DNA from: Boletus sp. NGJ
Lineage: Eukaryota; Basidiomycota; Agaricomycetes; Boletales; Boletaceae
Assembly: GCA_019096195.1 (NCBI GenBank)
Contig: JAGTXK010000138.1
Coordinates: 496,001 to 560,000 of the forward strand
DNA length: 64,000 nt
Reading direction: 5' to 3'
Numbering within the stretch: the stretch's first letter is position 1; every line of letters starts with the position of its first letter. The notes under the pieces are model-generated. The model did no database searches. It saw only the letters and a program-made list of their open reading frames with translations, and was not told the origin of the DNA. The position numbers and the translations under genes were made by a program. Positions 35,642 to 47,044 of this stretch are shown in pieces.

Positions 35642-37436
35642 TTACTTGATCATGATGGTACGCAGCTGGAGGAGCAACCGAAGCTCCACCGTTTGGTCCA
35701 ACTTGGCCACGATCCGATCCTTGACTAGAATCCGCCTATATATTCCGCCCGGCTCGGACACCAATAAGTGTGCCACGAACGGTTGTCGCAGCGGATGGTC
35801 CTCGTCGTCCACCACCGCCGACTGTCCCGTCGCCAACGACTGGTCCCACACCCTGAGTATACACAGATACTTGCTCCGAAGCCGTCCAAACCCATACCCG
35901 GTGTTGATCGGCTCCGCCAATGTGACTGTGATCGGATGAAGCGACTCGGCGACGATATGATATTGATACAACTTTACCCCCCTCTTCCGGGCGTCCGTCA
36001 TCGCCCGCGTCTCCTCGACGTCCAACACGCTGTACTCGAGTCCGTGGCAGTGGATCTTGGCACCGGCCATATAGTTGGCGGGGTGCTGCGCGTTGATGCT
36101 GAAGCGTTCTTGCATGTTGAACAGGCCGATGGTGAGACTGTCGATGCCCCGCTGTGCCTGCTGCACATACGGTATCTTGTTCAGCGCGTTCGTGATCCGC
36201 AGCGTCACTGGGACGGGGTCGACGATCGGGGGTGCGAACGGGTCAAAGCACGCCGGGGACGAGGCAAGGAGCGAGTTGGCGCCTGGCGTGCCTGTCCAGT
36301 CAAAGAGCGACGGATCGTCCGACACGGCCATGATTTCGATCTGGAGACGACTAAACGCGCCTTCGCCTTCGCCGTACATGACGGGGAAGTGGACGTTGAA
36401 GATACCCATGAGGCAATAGGCCGTGTCTTCGATCTCCGTCGTCTTGCGGTGTGCAGCCCAGCTCATGCGTTGTCGGATGGTGATGTGGCGCGAGGTGGGG
36501 TCAAAGTCGGTGAGGGCGTCGTCGTCGATGCCGGTGATCTCGGTGATCAGTTTGCAGAAGGTGGGGGATGCTTTGTAGTTGTCGACGGGGAGATCGTCGG
36601 ACGTGGCCAACAAGGTCCAATCCGACTGGAAAAACACGAGCCGACGCGGGGCAATGAGCTCTTGCAGGGTCCATCCTCTCAAAAACCAAACACTCTCCCT
36701 CAACGCCGCGATCGAATTGTCACACACGTCACCGAGGTAGATGATCGTGAGGTCCGAGTTTCTGTACCACTTGAACATGGAAATGATCGACTTTTGGAGC
36801 TCCGAGGTACTGGTTTTATCGATACAACACGTATCGGACCATGCCCAGCGGAACCCGCGTTCGCGCGCGTGGCGGCAAAAGTGTTGTAATTTCCGTGTCC
36901 CGGAGGACTCTGGGAGGGAGAATACGTCTGAGCCGTGGACGTCCTTGTATAACGGCTCCACCGCTTCCCATCTGTGCGATAACATGGCGTATGCAAACGA
37001 CGTTTTCACGGCGTCGAGCATCGTTTCTGCGTCGGACGATACCGCGGTCGGGTCGAACAATTCTGCATGTTCTGTCTTGAACCATGCTTCGATCGCATTT
37101 CGATCATACAGCTTCCCGTCCTCGGTGCAAATGAGGCGAAGCGGCATATCCGATTTCCTCTGATCGATCACCTCTTGAAGGGAGAAATCGTCTACCACCT
37201 CATCCGCCTCGAGTGACTCAGGATCGACAAGCCCGGTGACCTGCGGGGCTCGCAATCTCGAGGCGAGCCTTTTCGGATTCCATGTCTTTTGTGGCGATCA
37301 TCACAATTTATGAGTGCACGCTTGGGGGTCGCGGAGTATGATTTTTTTTTACCTCTGATAACCCCGCCTTGAAGGTGTCGGGATCGGCGACGGCTCTGAC
37401 AATTGTGCGTCGGATATTCAGTAGTGGCTTCGCCAT
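35642..37436 (-). CDS. HET-domain (heterokaryon incompatibility) protein
   Basis: Two exons, 37353-37436 (28 codons from MAKPLLNIRR) and 35642-37285, give 575 residues. The HET signature is clear: FAYAMLSHRW, then FRWAWSDTCCIDKTSTSELQ, SMFKWYRNSDLTIIYLGDV and SVWFLRGWTLQELIAPRRL. Downstream are TEIEDTAYCLMGIFNVHFPV and MYGEGEGAFSRLQIEIM, the usual closing block of the domain. The approximately 200-residue C-terminal region has no recognised domain. In filamentous fungi HET proteins trigger cell death when unlike strains fuse; many basidiomycete copies have no assigned role. No partner gene is visible nearby. Confidence 0.88.
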
Positions 37437-39140
37437 GATTATTCAGCCTCCTGGTCGGAGCGAACGAGGTCAGGAGACGACATGAAACGAACAGTTGTGT
37501 TGCAAACACGCACCGAGCGTGGTGGGAGAGCCGAAGAAGGGACGAAGACGGTTATATAGGAGGAAGAGGAAGAAAAGGCGCCCTGCGTGGTCCATCCAGT
37601 CCCCACTTTTTATCCATGCAGGGAGAATGAACGCACGGTGTCACTATTTGGAGACGTCTGTGTGAATGACAGCCCAAAAAGCACATATTTCTCCAACGTG
37701 ACCCTTGTCTTTCGCATCTAAAGCACCGTCCGAACCGGCGTTATCCCGAGCAGCCTGCCACCGGTTCAACCGGGAGACGTTAAAGCGGTTTGGTACCTCA
37801 ATGTTCGATGTTAGGGTTCAATCATTGGGCTGTGTTTGACGACATGCATGTACACAAAAGTCGCACACTGCTCGTCAGATTGTGCAAGCTTGCTCTGCGT
37901 CAGTGCCGGTTGAGCGATGTCAGCGGAACGGAACTCACGAACTCACGAACGCGATAGCCAGGGACTCGGCGCGCATTGGCAAGCACTCACTAACCCCTGG
38001 GTCCAAGTTTAGACAAAACGCACCTGGATCAGTATGAGTATCGTGCTGCATTGCAGGCATCGCAACCCTGCATGCGGCGGCCTTGAATGCATCACGGTAA
38101 GAGCATGTCACCCAGTGTTTGTGATGTAACACATGTATTTTGGACGTGACTCGACCGTACAGAAAGCAGTGATGCCTCTCACGCAGGTCGCAACAGAGTT
38201 CACGAGGTCGTTGGAGAGAAGGCGGACGCACGTTAAAGTTGCTTCCATAAAGAAATTGGATGCCGATCTACGATTACGTTCAGGCCACCAACAAGTTAGC
38301 ATAAATACCCACCGTGTATGAAAACACCCACCCTGGATCCCAGAGACTCCACTCCATTCTCCTCGTGCACAACCTCAAAGGTGATCTGTGCCGCGGGGAT
38401 CTTTCAAAAAGGACGTGCAACCGAGTCTTGAATCTGCGATACATACATCCAATCCGACGATCCTTTGCCAGAAATAGAGGACGCCCCGACGCTCAGGTTC
38501 CCCCACCGGCTCGTCCGGACAACGTCAAGGCTGTGCGATACCCCAATACTTGGAACACAACGTACAAAAGTCGCACGCCGTGCCAATCACACTGCCTCGT
38601 CAATATTCGCTCTAATGATGACAGCAGAAACAAAGAACAAAAAATTACGAATACAGCCATATCATGATATCCCTGATAGTTGCTGCCAAACGTGATATCA
38701 AATGAACTCATCGGACAGAATGTGGCGTATCAAACCCCCAATGCCAGACTGCCCGCACCTGGTTGCACATCACGCGCGATTCATGACAAGGTCGCACATT
38801 ATTTAATTCCAAAGACGGTTCGAGTTGGAGCATCATAGGATCAGTACTTGTGAATGTATCCGGTTGATCGACGAGAACAGGGCGTAGTAGTGGTGGTGTA
38901 CACAATTACAATAAATAGCAAAAAAATATCGAGAGCAACAATATAAGCCATGAAAGGAGTGACAGCGAAGGGAGAAGAGGTAAGCCAGTACCAGAACATG
39001 GCATGCCGCATGACAAGAGGATCAAAGCAACGTCGAATATGGACAAGAAACGCGATAATAAAAAATATCCACAGAGCACCAAGAATGCGTACAGGGCGTT
39101 GAGATGATATAGGGTTTCTGCCAAGGACACAGGGAGAGTT
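37437..39140. other. intergenic region, no gene recognised
   Basis: About 1.7 kb between the HET promoter and the 3' end of the NPF membrane-protein gene. Only short frames occur. I saw no tRNA or repeat structure. Confidence 0.4.
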
Positions 39141-40406
39141 CTAGCGAAGATTGATCTGGGTTGGCGGGTAGGGAAAGGCCGTGACGCTGATAGCCGAGTC
39201 ACCGTCATCTGCGGTCCCACGAGAGTAGACGGACGATTGAACAAAAACGATTCTGTCGTCACTGTCTAGTCCGTGCGGCTCTTCGAGGGCAGCAATCAAG
39301 GATCGAATCGCAGTGGACGAATCGCGCGTATAGTATGAATCAGAGAATGGATTTTTGTGTGTATTAGGAAGCAACGTGCGCTTGACCGGATGATCTCGGG
39401 CACTGAAGAAGGGATTTTCACCTTTCGGGCTGCTCTTGGCAGTACTAGGCGCGCTGTCTGAGAAGGGATTCCGAAATTCCCCAGCCTCGGAAAAGTCCGA
39501 GCCAACTTGACTGACGTGCATCACTTCTGCGCTTTCCCAACGATGCAGAGCAGAGACTATCGCAGCTGGCGTCGACTTTGCCATCGCTACCATGTGGGGT
39601 GACTTCGAGTCCGAATGTAACGACATGAACGAATCTCCACGAATGGTATCTCCGTCCAATGAGATGGGATGTGTCATGTCCGAACCACGATTCATGAGAT
39701 GCAGAACCGGCGGAGGCTTCGCAAGTTCCCCATCCACACCTTTGACGCCTTTGATGGCGCCCTGTGACGCCATCTCGGCAGCCAAGCAAGGGTGGTACTT
39801 TGCGAAGTGATGCATAGTCCCGATCGACTCTCGATTGTGCCCCTCCGACGATTTCTCCCCCGAGGTAGTGCTGATAGTGCGGTGGAACATGGCGCCGAGT
39901 GGCCCAGATGGAGGGCGCTGCCTCATAGGCCGGTTCGACTGCTCCTGACCCTCCCGTCGTTCTCCATCATCACCAATACGTGTCCAGGGTTCCAAATGAG
40001 AACGCCTCCGCGAAACGTTGTTTGCAGCGTTACGGGACTTGAGATATCCAGGGGTTTGACGTTTGGAACAGTAAATAGCCAGCGTGACGGCGAGAATGAG
40101 GGCGATGAGTGCAGCGACGCAAGCCCCAATTACTGTTCCTAGCGAGAGTTGATTACCAGCCGAGGCAGTGGAGCTTGCGCTGGCGGTTGGCGTAGACGAT
40201 TGCGCCAAAGTGGTAGACGAACTCTCGAGGACAGAGGTACTGACGAGAGGGATGCCTACCTGAGTCGAGTTGGGGTTGGCAACCGCGGCTGTATTTTGCG
40301 CCAGTATGGACGCGGTGGGAGTAGGATTGCTTTCAACGACAGAGCCGGAAGCTGGGACGACATAGCTATCCCGCTTGTGGAGTGTCTTGTGTTTATGGAA
40401 CGACAT
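39141..40406 (-). CDS. single-pass membrane protein with endocytic NPFxD motifs
   Basis: A 421-residue protein without a known catalytic domain. Residues 13-88 are Ser/Thr/Ala-rich, as in O-mannosylated wall-facing ectodomains. Residues about 89-113 form one hydrophobic helix (GTVIGACVAALIALILAVTL), followed by a charged stop (SKR) and a long tail. The tail has NPFSD at 313-317, NPFFS at 331-335 and NPFSD at 352-356. NPFxD is the yeast endocytosis signal read by Sla1, and NPF is bound by EH domains, so the protein is probably cycled at the plasma membrane. The layout resembles Wsc/Mid2-like sensors. There is no N-terminal signal peptide, and a KR site lies at 11-12. The start was chosen as the first ATG in the frame. 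Confidence 0.7.
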   Translation of the reverse strand: MSFHKHKTLHKRDSYVVPASGSVVESNPTPTASILAQNTAAVANPNSTQVGIPLVSTSVLESSSTTLAQSSTPTASASSTASAGNQLSLGTVIGACVAALIALILAVTLAIYCSKRQTPGYLKSRNAANNVSRRRSHLEPWTRIGDDGERREGQEQSNRPMRQRPPSGPLGAMFHRTISTTSGEKSSEGHNRESIGTMHHFAKYHPCLAAEMASQGAIKGVKGVDGELAKPPPVLHLMNRGSDMTHPISLDGDTIRGDSFMSLHSDSKSPHMVAMAKSTPAAIVSALHRWESAEVMHVSQVGSDFSEAGEFRNPFSDSAPSTAKSSPKGENPFFSARDHPVKRTLLPNTHKNPFSDSYYTRDSSTAIRSLIAALEEPHGLDSDDRIVFVQSSVYSRGTADDGDSAISVTAFPYPPTQINLR

Positions 40407-40869
40407 GAATATACGGGATGACGGAGTTGGAAAGAGTGGGCTCGAAAAGAGTGAACTGCAAGAGATCCCCTCGCAGAAGGGATCGGAGCCGTAAGGACAA
40501 CGCTCAAAAGGTTGGAGATGGGGGCAAAACGCCAAATGATTCTGGGAGTCGGACTTTGGGAGTTGTTCGCTTCCGTCAGCGGTCGTAAAGAGGAGGGGAC
40601 GGGCTTTACTCACAGTAACTGACTCGCACTGGGATTGAAAGAACGAAAAAGAGCGCACAAACGACGATGCCAGTCAAGGACGTCGTGTTGGGCGACGAAG
40701 AGGCCGTTTTGACGACCGGGAGTTGACGCGGGAAGGGAGAGAGAGAGGTAGCCTGTGTAGGTGCAACTGGCGTCGCGATGGAGAGATGTCACCACAGCGT
40801 TGCCAATTTTTTTTTTTCATTATCCAGATATTATTACCAGAGTAACCGGCAACTATTATTTATGCGGCG

Positions 40870-41650
40870 TTACGACGACCGAACCTTTCCCAGCAAGTCT
40901 TCGTATTCCGGGAATAACGACCCCGTCATTTCTTCCACGAATGGCCTCAACACCTTGCTCTCAAGGATCAGGGCCGTAAAATATGGACTCCCACCCGTCA
41001 TCAGGATGTTGGCGAGGAAACCATACACCGTCAGGTCAATGCGTGATGGAAGCTCCCCCGCCGTGAAAGTACTTGTGCCCAGCATATTTGACCTCGAGTG
41101 CTTCGAGCACCTCCCGTTGCAAACGATGCACCTCCCCTGGTGAGTGACGCCCCATCCCGGCAGAGTACAACAGGCCAGTGACCCTGCGGTGGAAAAACCA
41201 TGACATGAACGACCGCATGGGCCACCAGAGGCCGCCAAACGTCTCCTGTTCTACGACCACGTAGTTTGCGTCGATACACCATCGGTCGTATACGATGGCG
41301 TAATACAGCACCTCCTCCACGTACGCTTGGAATGCCCTTGACTCGGCTTTCTGAACCGCCGTCAGGTTTGCCAACTCGTCAGGATCTTTTATGAGCTCCT
41401 TTTCGACCAGGTACTGAATAATGAAGTGCGAATCGGGAATTGTGACTGTCTGGCCGTCGCGAGTTATCTCCGCGTAGGGAACCTTGCCTTTTGGCCCTTT
41501 GTAGGGATATGTGTCCCGGTGCTCATACGAGATTTTGCTGTATCTCAGGTATGTCTCTAGTTTCTGGCAGAACCCTGAACGACTTGGCTGATTGGGTTCC
41601 TTTCGTGCGCCCAAGAGGACGACGTGAGGCGACTCAAGCGAGCTCGTCAT
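40870..41650 (-). pseudogene. FAX/metaxin-like glutathione S-transferase, one-base frameshift
   Basis: The protein begins MTSSLESPHVVLLG and has the GST N-domain of the failed-axon-connection/metaxin group (PSRSGFCQKLETYLRYSKI, GKVPYAEI, IPDSHFIIQYL). A C-domain helical region follows (LQREVLEALEVKYAGHKYF). At 41054-41058 (five C on the plus strand) the frame shifts by one base. The family's next block, ELPSRIDLTVYGFLANIL, and the end EYEDLLGKVRSS lie in another frame, to a stop at 40870-40872. A splice solution would need an intron of about 20 bases, which is too short. It is either a fresh inactivating indel or a homopolymer read error. Confidence 0.75.
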
Positions 41651-42049
41651 GACCTGGCAGCGGACGTGTGTCAAACGGAACAGCCGCATTAATCGGACAA
41701 GAACGAACCTGTTACAGTTATTTTACGTGTGATGACGGTCTTCTGAGGGGGATGGCAACGAGCACCAGCGGTCTTTAATATCTCCAAGAAACAGCGATTG
41801 CTCAGCAAGCCGATTCCGCAGTCAACTACGCAATACTGCGCGCACAGCGCCATCACGAACGTTTGCAAATGACCATGGACGGACTCAAGTCTAACCTGTG
41901 AAACAAGGTATCGGGTGCCTAGATAAGTTAATCGATGTAGTAACTCTTCCAAAGGTACGAACTGACAGAACCATAAGTCTTACCGTATGCGTACCTACAA
42001 GCTGTGTGGGGGTGAGCTTGGCCGATTACACGCCTCTACTTCCACTGAA
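41651..42049. promoter_or_regulatory. divergent region between FAX-like GST and MOCS2A genes
   Basis: About 400 bp separating two genes that point away from each other; it must hold both promoters. No specific element is recognised. Confidence 0.35.
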
Positions 42050-42337
42050 ATGAGTCCCCACATCACCGTCCTCTACTTTGCAGCCGCATCCACATCTACA
42101 GGCTTCTTTGAACAAAGCATCACTCTCCCCACCAGCACCAGCGAGCCCCCCAATTTCCCACTCGCATCCCTCGCCCCCCTCCTCATCTCCTTACATCCCA
42201 ACACAGGCCTAGACAAAGTCCTCGAGGTCAGTCGGTGGAGCGTAAACGCGGAGATGATACCTGAATCGGACGTCGGTTCGGTGTTTCTGCATGGGGGAGA
42301 AGAGGTTGCTGTGATATGTCCCGTCTCGGGGGGTTGA
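42050..42337 (+). CDS. molybdopterin synthase small subunit (MoaD/MOCS2A type)
   Basis: A 95-residue beta-grasp protein, intronless. It reads MSPHITVLYFAAASTSTG at the start and WSVNAEMIP, HGGEEVAVICPVSGG at the end. The terminal Gly-Gly is where the thiocarboxylate forms; it then donates sulfur to precursor Z when bound to the large subunit. Length and both end motifs match the family. The large subunit is not in this window. It is needed for nitrate reductase and other molybdenum enzymes. The in-frame sequence before this ATG lacks conservation with the family, which supports the chosen start. Confidence 0.9.
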   Translation: MSPHITVLYFAAASTSTGFFEQSITLPTSTSEPPNFPLASLAPLLISLHPNTGLDKVLEVSRWSVNAEMIPESDVGSVFLHGGEEVAVICPVSGG

Positions 42338-42565
42338 TGCTTCGAGGGGCGATCCTTTTATCTCGTCGTTACTCACGGTGACAGGAAGAAATAGCGGAGG
42401 GATTGACTTGCAGGTGTAACCGATTCTCGCTCTCCTGCAGACTAGTACGAGACCGCACTTGCTCCTTACATATGATAATTTAAACGTTCTCGTGCGATCT
42501 CTGTCTCATTTTTGGGATTCACTCCAGTTATCCTGCCTCTCACACCCTCCTCGTCCCTGCCCATC

Positions 42566-43590
42566 ATGTGTAGACACCTCAGTGTGAAAAGGGCAGATTA
42601 TACGCGAGCATCGAATGCACCGTCAGAGAAGCATCTCCCCGCATTCACAGCGCGCCGATTAACACCCAGCACGTTCCTCATCAAAGAATGGGACGATATT
42701 TGGGTGGAGCATCCCTTCATCTACGCCAAGATCGTACCCATTTCTCAAACCATCCTCATCCTCGACACAGGATGCGGTGGGAAAACAGACAATCCCGATA
42801 TCGAACTAAAAGATCTGCGCACGTTCATCGAGACCGTCCCGGTGAACGATAACGCAGGAAAACCTCTCAATCCAGGGGGGAAGTTGTCGTACATCGTGGT
42901 GCAGAGCCACTGCCACTACGATCACATTCGTACGTGGCAGTTTAACCTTCCAGGACGCTGACACGATTTGAAACAGTTGGCGTCGAGGCTTTCGCGGTCG
43001 ACAGCCCGATCCTAGGTTCCAGTTATGACCCTACCTTTGCTTCACCCGAAAACCTTCCTAGAAACTCTCGCTGCGACGATCTGGGCATTCGCACGCCATC
43101 GTACAAACTCCACCTTGTCCCTCATCTCCATTCCATAACATCAACCTATGGGGACGTGCCCCTAGGTGTCACGGTCTTGCACACTCCTGGACATACGCCG
43201 GACGAACTGGCGTTATGGGACGCGAAAGAAAGCATGCTGTACGTCGGAGACACCCTCTACGAGGACGACCCCATTCTATTTCCCGAGGAGGGTTCGCTCC
43301 CAACGTGGTTTTCCACAATCGATGACTTGCTCGCTTTCGTCCAAAGTCGGCCCAACGCCGCTCAGGTGAAGATAAACTGTGGGCATGCCACAGCGATGAA
43401 GCTGGCCATTAACGTCCTCGAGGCCACAAAGAGGTTCATGAATGACGTCGTTTCTGGGAAAGAGCCGTTGAAGGGGAGGTACCAAAGGAAGGGTGTTTGG
43501 ATAGTCGAGTATAAGCAAACAACTGGTCGGTTTTCGTTGAGATGTCCAGAGAGGCTAATTTTGGAAGCGAGAAACCCTGCTTCAATCTAG
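42566..43590 (+). CDS. metallo-beta-lactamase-fold hydrolase
   Basis: Two exons joined by a 45-60 bp intron after SHCHYDHI. The zinc ligands are visible: HCHYDH (HxHxDH), HTPGHTPDELALW, the Asp of MLYVGDTLY and the His of NCGHATAM. This is the MBL fold used by lactonases, glyoxalase II-like and other hydrolases; the substrate cannot be told. There is no signal peptide (MCRHLSVKRADYTRAS), so it is probably cytosolic. It ends at 43590, about 60 bp from the convergent CCDC174-like gene. Confidence 0.85.
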
Positions 43591-43651
43591 ACCACATAGT
43601 GTAGAGCTGTACATGACTTACCGTATCAGGCAAAATATGCAGGGGGATCGA

Positions 43652-45205
43652 TTATCGCTTTTTAAGCATATCTTGCTCAAGCTGAGCTAGGAATGCATCC
43701 GCATCCGGATATCCACCCTTGGTAGAGCACGCCTCTGAGATTTCAGGTGTACGTGACGTGGATGCAACAGGCTTTTTCTCCAGCGCAGCCAACGGATCAC
43801 TGGCCACAAACGTCACCGAGGGTGTCGCTGAACTCGAAGCCTGTTCCGTGACCCCATTTCCATCCCCTTCTGTTGCCACCTTTGTCTTCCTGCGCTTCGC
43901 CTCCAACAAGGCACGTCGTTCCTCGATCTCTCGCTTGCGTTTCTCCATTGCTCGACTCGTGGACTGTCCACTCTCCTCGCGCATACCTTCCACTTCACCG
44001 GGTCGTATATCCATCGCGCCGAGGTCCTCTCGCGTCTTCATCGTCTCTTCGCGTGCCGCTCTCAGCTCCTCCATTTGCTTCTGTCTCGTTTCCTCGTCCC
44101 CAGAGAACTGGTAGAACGCAGCACCCTTGGGGCGGACTTCCTTTGATGCATCATAGTGCGAGGAGAGAGGGTTCTCTGCCTCTGCAAGCTCGTCTTGTAC
44201 AGCCTTGATGCGTTCAGCAGAGGGTTCAAATACAGGGAAGAAGTTGACAGGATTGTCTACGAAACAAGAAAAACAAGGGGGTCAGTGACATGGACGGCTG
44301 TTTTTCTACGCATATACGCACGAATGACGTCCCTGTCAAATACATCATGCACGTGAGATCCAACTTACACAAGAAACAGAGATGACTTACGCATCATCGA
44401 CGTCTTCTTCCTCGTCCTGTGTTTTGCGTAGGAGATGGCGTGGTACTTCTGATCGTCTGCTAGTTCTTAACCGCCCAAACTCGTCTTCGTATTCAATGAT
44501 AGGATCGTCCTGCATCCCAAATCAAAACCACGAACGTGGAAGAGCGGGAAAAGAAAACACACACCTCTTCCTCGTTCGGTTGAGTAGGAACAGTCAACGA
44601 CTCGTCTACATCATCACTATCCGACTCATACTGATCAACGCCCTTTGAATCAAACTACCCAACCACGTCAGAACCTCGCTGTGAAATCCCAAGAATAGAA
44701 AAGAGCAAACCAGCAGAGAAATAAATCCGTCTGCTCACGCACGCCAGGAAAAAAAACGGAGACACGCACGTCTACCAACAATGCCTCGTATTGCTTGTCG
44801 CTCAACCCTCCCGACTTGCCCTTCATCAACTTTTCATACACCTTGGCTTTGCGCTCCAATGCCGCCCGTGCGGATTCGACCGTCACCTTGCTCACTTCTT
44901 CGAGCTCCACGTCGCGCGCCGCTCGCCCTTGTACGCCCTTGTTCGATCGGGCCCATACGGTCGGTTTCTAGAACATGGGGTGCATCGAATCGTCAGCAAC
45001 GTCAACTTCTTCTCCACAAACGAGGCGGAATGGGACGGATACATACCTTGTCTGGTCGGATTCGCCCTTCGCCTGGAACGAACTTGGGACCACCCGCTGC
45101 TTTCGTCCTCGCGAATTCGTCTGATTTCTTTGCTAGTTCGGCTTTGAGATCGAAGAAGGAAGAAACGCTGACACCTGCAGCTTTCGCCTTGTTAGTCGGG
45201 GGCAT
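43652..45205 (-). CDS. CCDC174-like coiled-coil protein
   Basis: A conserved eukaryotic nuclear protein; the human homologue interacts with the exon-junction helicase eIF4A3. Exons give MPPTNKAKAAGVSVSSFFDL, KAELAKKSDEFARTKA and a helical segment (VELEEVSKVTVESARAALE). The acidic stretch DSDDVDESL and the signature EYEDEFGRLRTSRRSEVPRH follow, with HYDASKEVRPKGAAFYQFS downstream. The C-terminal coiled coil (MEELRAAREETMKTREDLG) is followed by a basic KRKREIEERR region and AFLAQLEQDMLKKR at the end. About five introns. Order and motifs match the family along its full length. Confidence 0.8.
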
Positions 45206-45468
45206 CGAGGACTATATTGAGGCGCAAAAGACGATGGTATCGCTGGCATTTAACAATGGATCACGTGACAAATGGCCCCTTGCTCCCCAGAGTACGATAG
45301 CATGAATGCAGCATATTGTACATGTCTCATACGAGGACTTTAAAATAGTCTAACACGTTGAACAACAAATGAATCGAGGCGGTCCTAATACGCAAGATAT
45401 ATGACTCTACGTTGGTTTCGCAAACCTAAAATAGACCTCAAGAATCAGGATTCAGAGCGGAATACAGA

Positions 45469-46921
45469 TCATCGTACGAAAACGCACGTGGCATCAATCT
45501 GCTTCACTTGCGGGAGAGACAACATGATCTTCCGTCGGTAACTCGTGCCCTCCGCTTGTTGACACGGGTTGCCTTCGAGGTAGATCGTCTCCAACGATGT
45601 CAAGTGCTTGAGCTGCGGTTCGAGTGCGTTCAGATCAGGAATCTTGTTATTGTTCAACTGGAGGAAAAGAGACACGTTGAGCTAGACGTGCGCTCCCTTT
45701 GTCGAAAACCCCACGTACCCAGATTTCCTCTAATGATGTTAAATGTGATGTGTTCTCTATCGCAAAGATGAAATTCGTGCCAACGTCCAATGTCTTGAGC
45801 TTTTTCTGAAGAAACTCTCGTGATCATGTCCTACATCATACCGAAGCTGCTCACATTGTGCTCGAGACCCTCTATTCTCTCAACCCCATTATGGCTGAGA
45901 TACAGCTCTTCGAGATTCTCTAATCCCTCCAGGTTCTCAATCTTAGTGATACGATTCGACTGGAGAGATAGAATCCTGAGTTTCTTGAGCTTGTCCAAGT
46001 TCTGGTGACGTTGAAAAGTCAGCCTTGCGGCCATCGGTCATTGACGTCGCATATACTTCAAGTTTCGAAAGTTTGTTCTTCCCTAACCACAGCTCCTCCA
46101 GGTTGACGAGCGCATCTAGCCCCTCTATCCGCTACGGGGGACGTGTTGATAAGATGTACATTGAACACATCACCCTAACGTACCCTGATCTTGTTACCCC
46201 CAAGCTCGAGACTCGTCAGCGACACAGACATCTCAAGGCCCGTTATCTTTGATATTCGATTCTGCACAAAATACGCAGTCCGGAGAGATCGTAGATGAGC
46301 AAGGGTACCTGGTATACTTCGCAACAGGTTGAACGAGAGATCCAACGTGCTATCATCGCCCACATGTCAGCGTTTGCTGGGCAGTACGAAGACGATGCCT
46401 CACGTCAACGAAGACAGCTGATCCAGCGCATCACCGACCGCCTTGATCTTGTTGTCGTAGAGATCCAATTCCTGCAGCTCCTGCAACTGACAAAATACCT
46501 CCGGGTCGAGAAACGATACTGCGTTCTGTCGGAGACACAACCGTCTCACATGTCCCGCAAAGCGTTGTAATCGCAGCGGCGCGAGTGAGCTCACGCGTGC
46601 ATGTATGAGCTCGAGTTCCTGTACCCCACACGTTGGCGATCGTGAACGAATCCCCATGCAGGGGAAGACGACGATGAATCACGCACTTCTGCGTCGTCCG
46701 GAAAGTCTTCCAGGGGATCTTCTTCGTTCTCGTCTTCGTAGGCCGATAGATACTCGGATCCATCGTCGTGGTCCTCTGCAGACGGTAGTACCACACGCGC
46801 AGTTGGGCTGGTGCGTGTGATCAGCTCAAAAGAGGTCGGTTTGATGAAGTTCTCACTGCTTTACGACGACGAAATCCTGGTCTTCTGTACTCGAGCGTGC
46901 CTCAGCGCCTGAATCAGACAT
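45469..46921 (-). CDS. SDS22: Sds22, protein phosphatase 1 regulatory subunit (leucine-rich repeats)
   Basis: Sds22 binds the PP1 catalytic subunit in the nucleus and is needed for mitotic exit. The N-terminus is acidic (MSDSGAEARSSTEDQDFVVV, later AYEDENEEDPLEDFPDD). It is followed by at least nine 22-residue leucine-rich repeats, for example LQELQELDLYDNKIK, LRSLRTAYFVQNRISKI, LVNLEELWLGKNKLSKL, LKKLRILSLQSNRITKIENL and LENLEELYLSHNGVERIEGL. The C-terminal LRR cap is LTSLETIYLEGNPCQQ, SYRRKIMLSLPQVKQIDAT. Repeats are cut by several introns, one about every repeat or two. The frame is continuous after splicing. Confidence 0.88.
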
Positions 46922-47044
46922 GACAGTAAGTCTGGAGAGCACTTGCTCGTAGTAGGTCAGAATTAGGTAATGGCAAACTTAGTGGCGTCGTGACTCGGCA
47001 TGGGTACTACGGTAGTAAGTGATGTACAAACCGGAACCACACGT

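Noticed and set aside
35768-36889. 373-codon plus-strand frame
   Set aside because: Exact antisense shadow of the HET-domain gene; no known motif.
37437-39140. Searched for tRNA genes, CRISPR-like arrays and tandem repeats in the larger spacers
   Set aside because: No tRNA B-box with a foldable partner and no regular repeat arrays were seen; CRISPR is not expected in a fungal genome.
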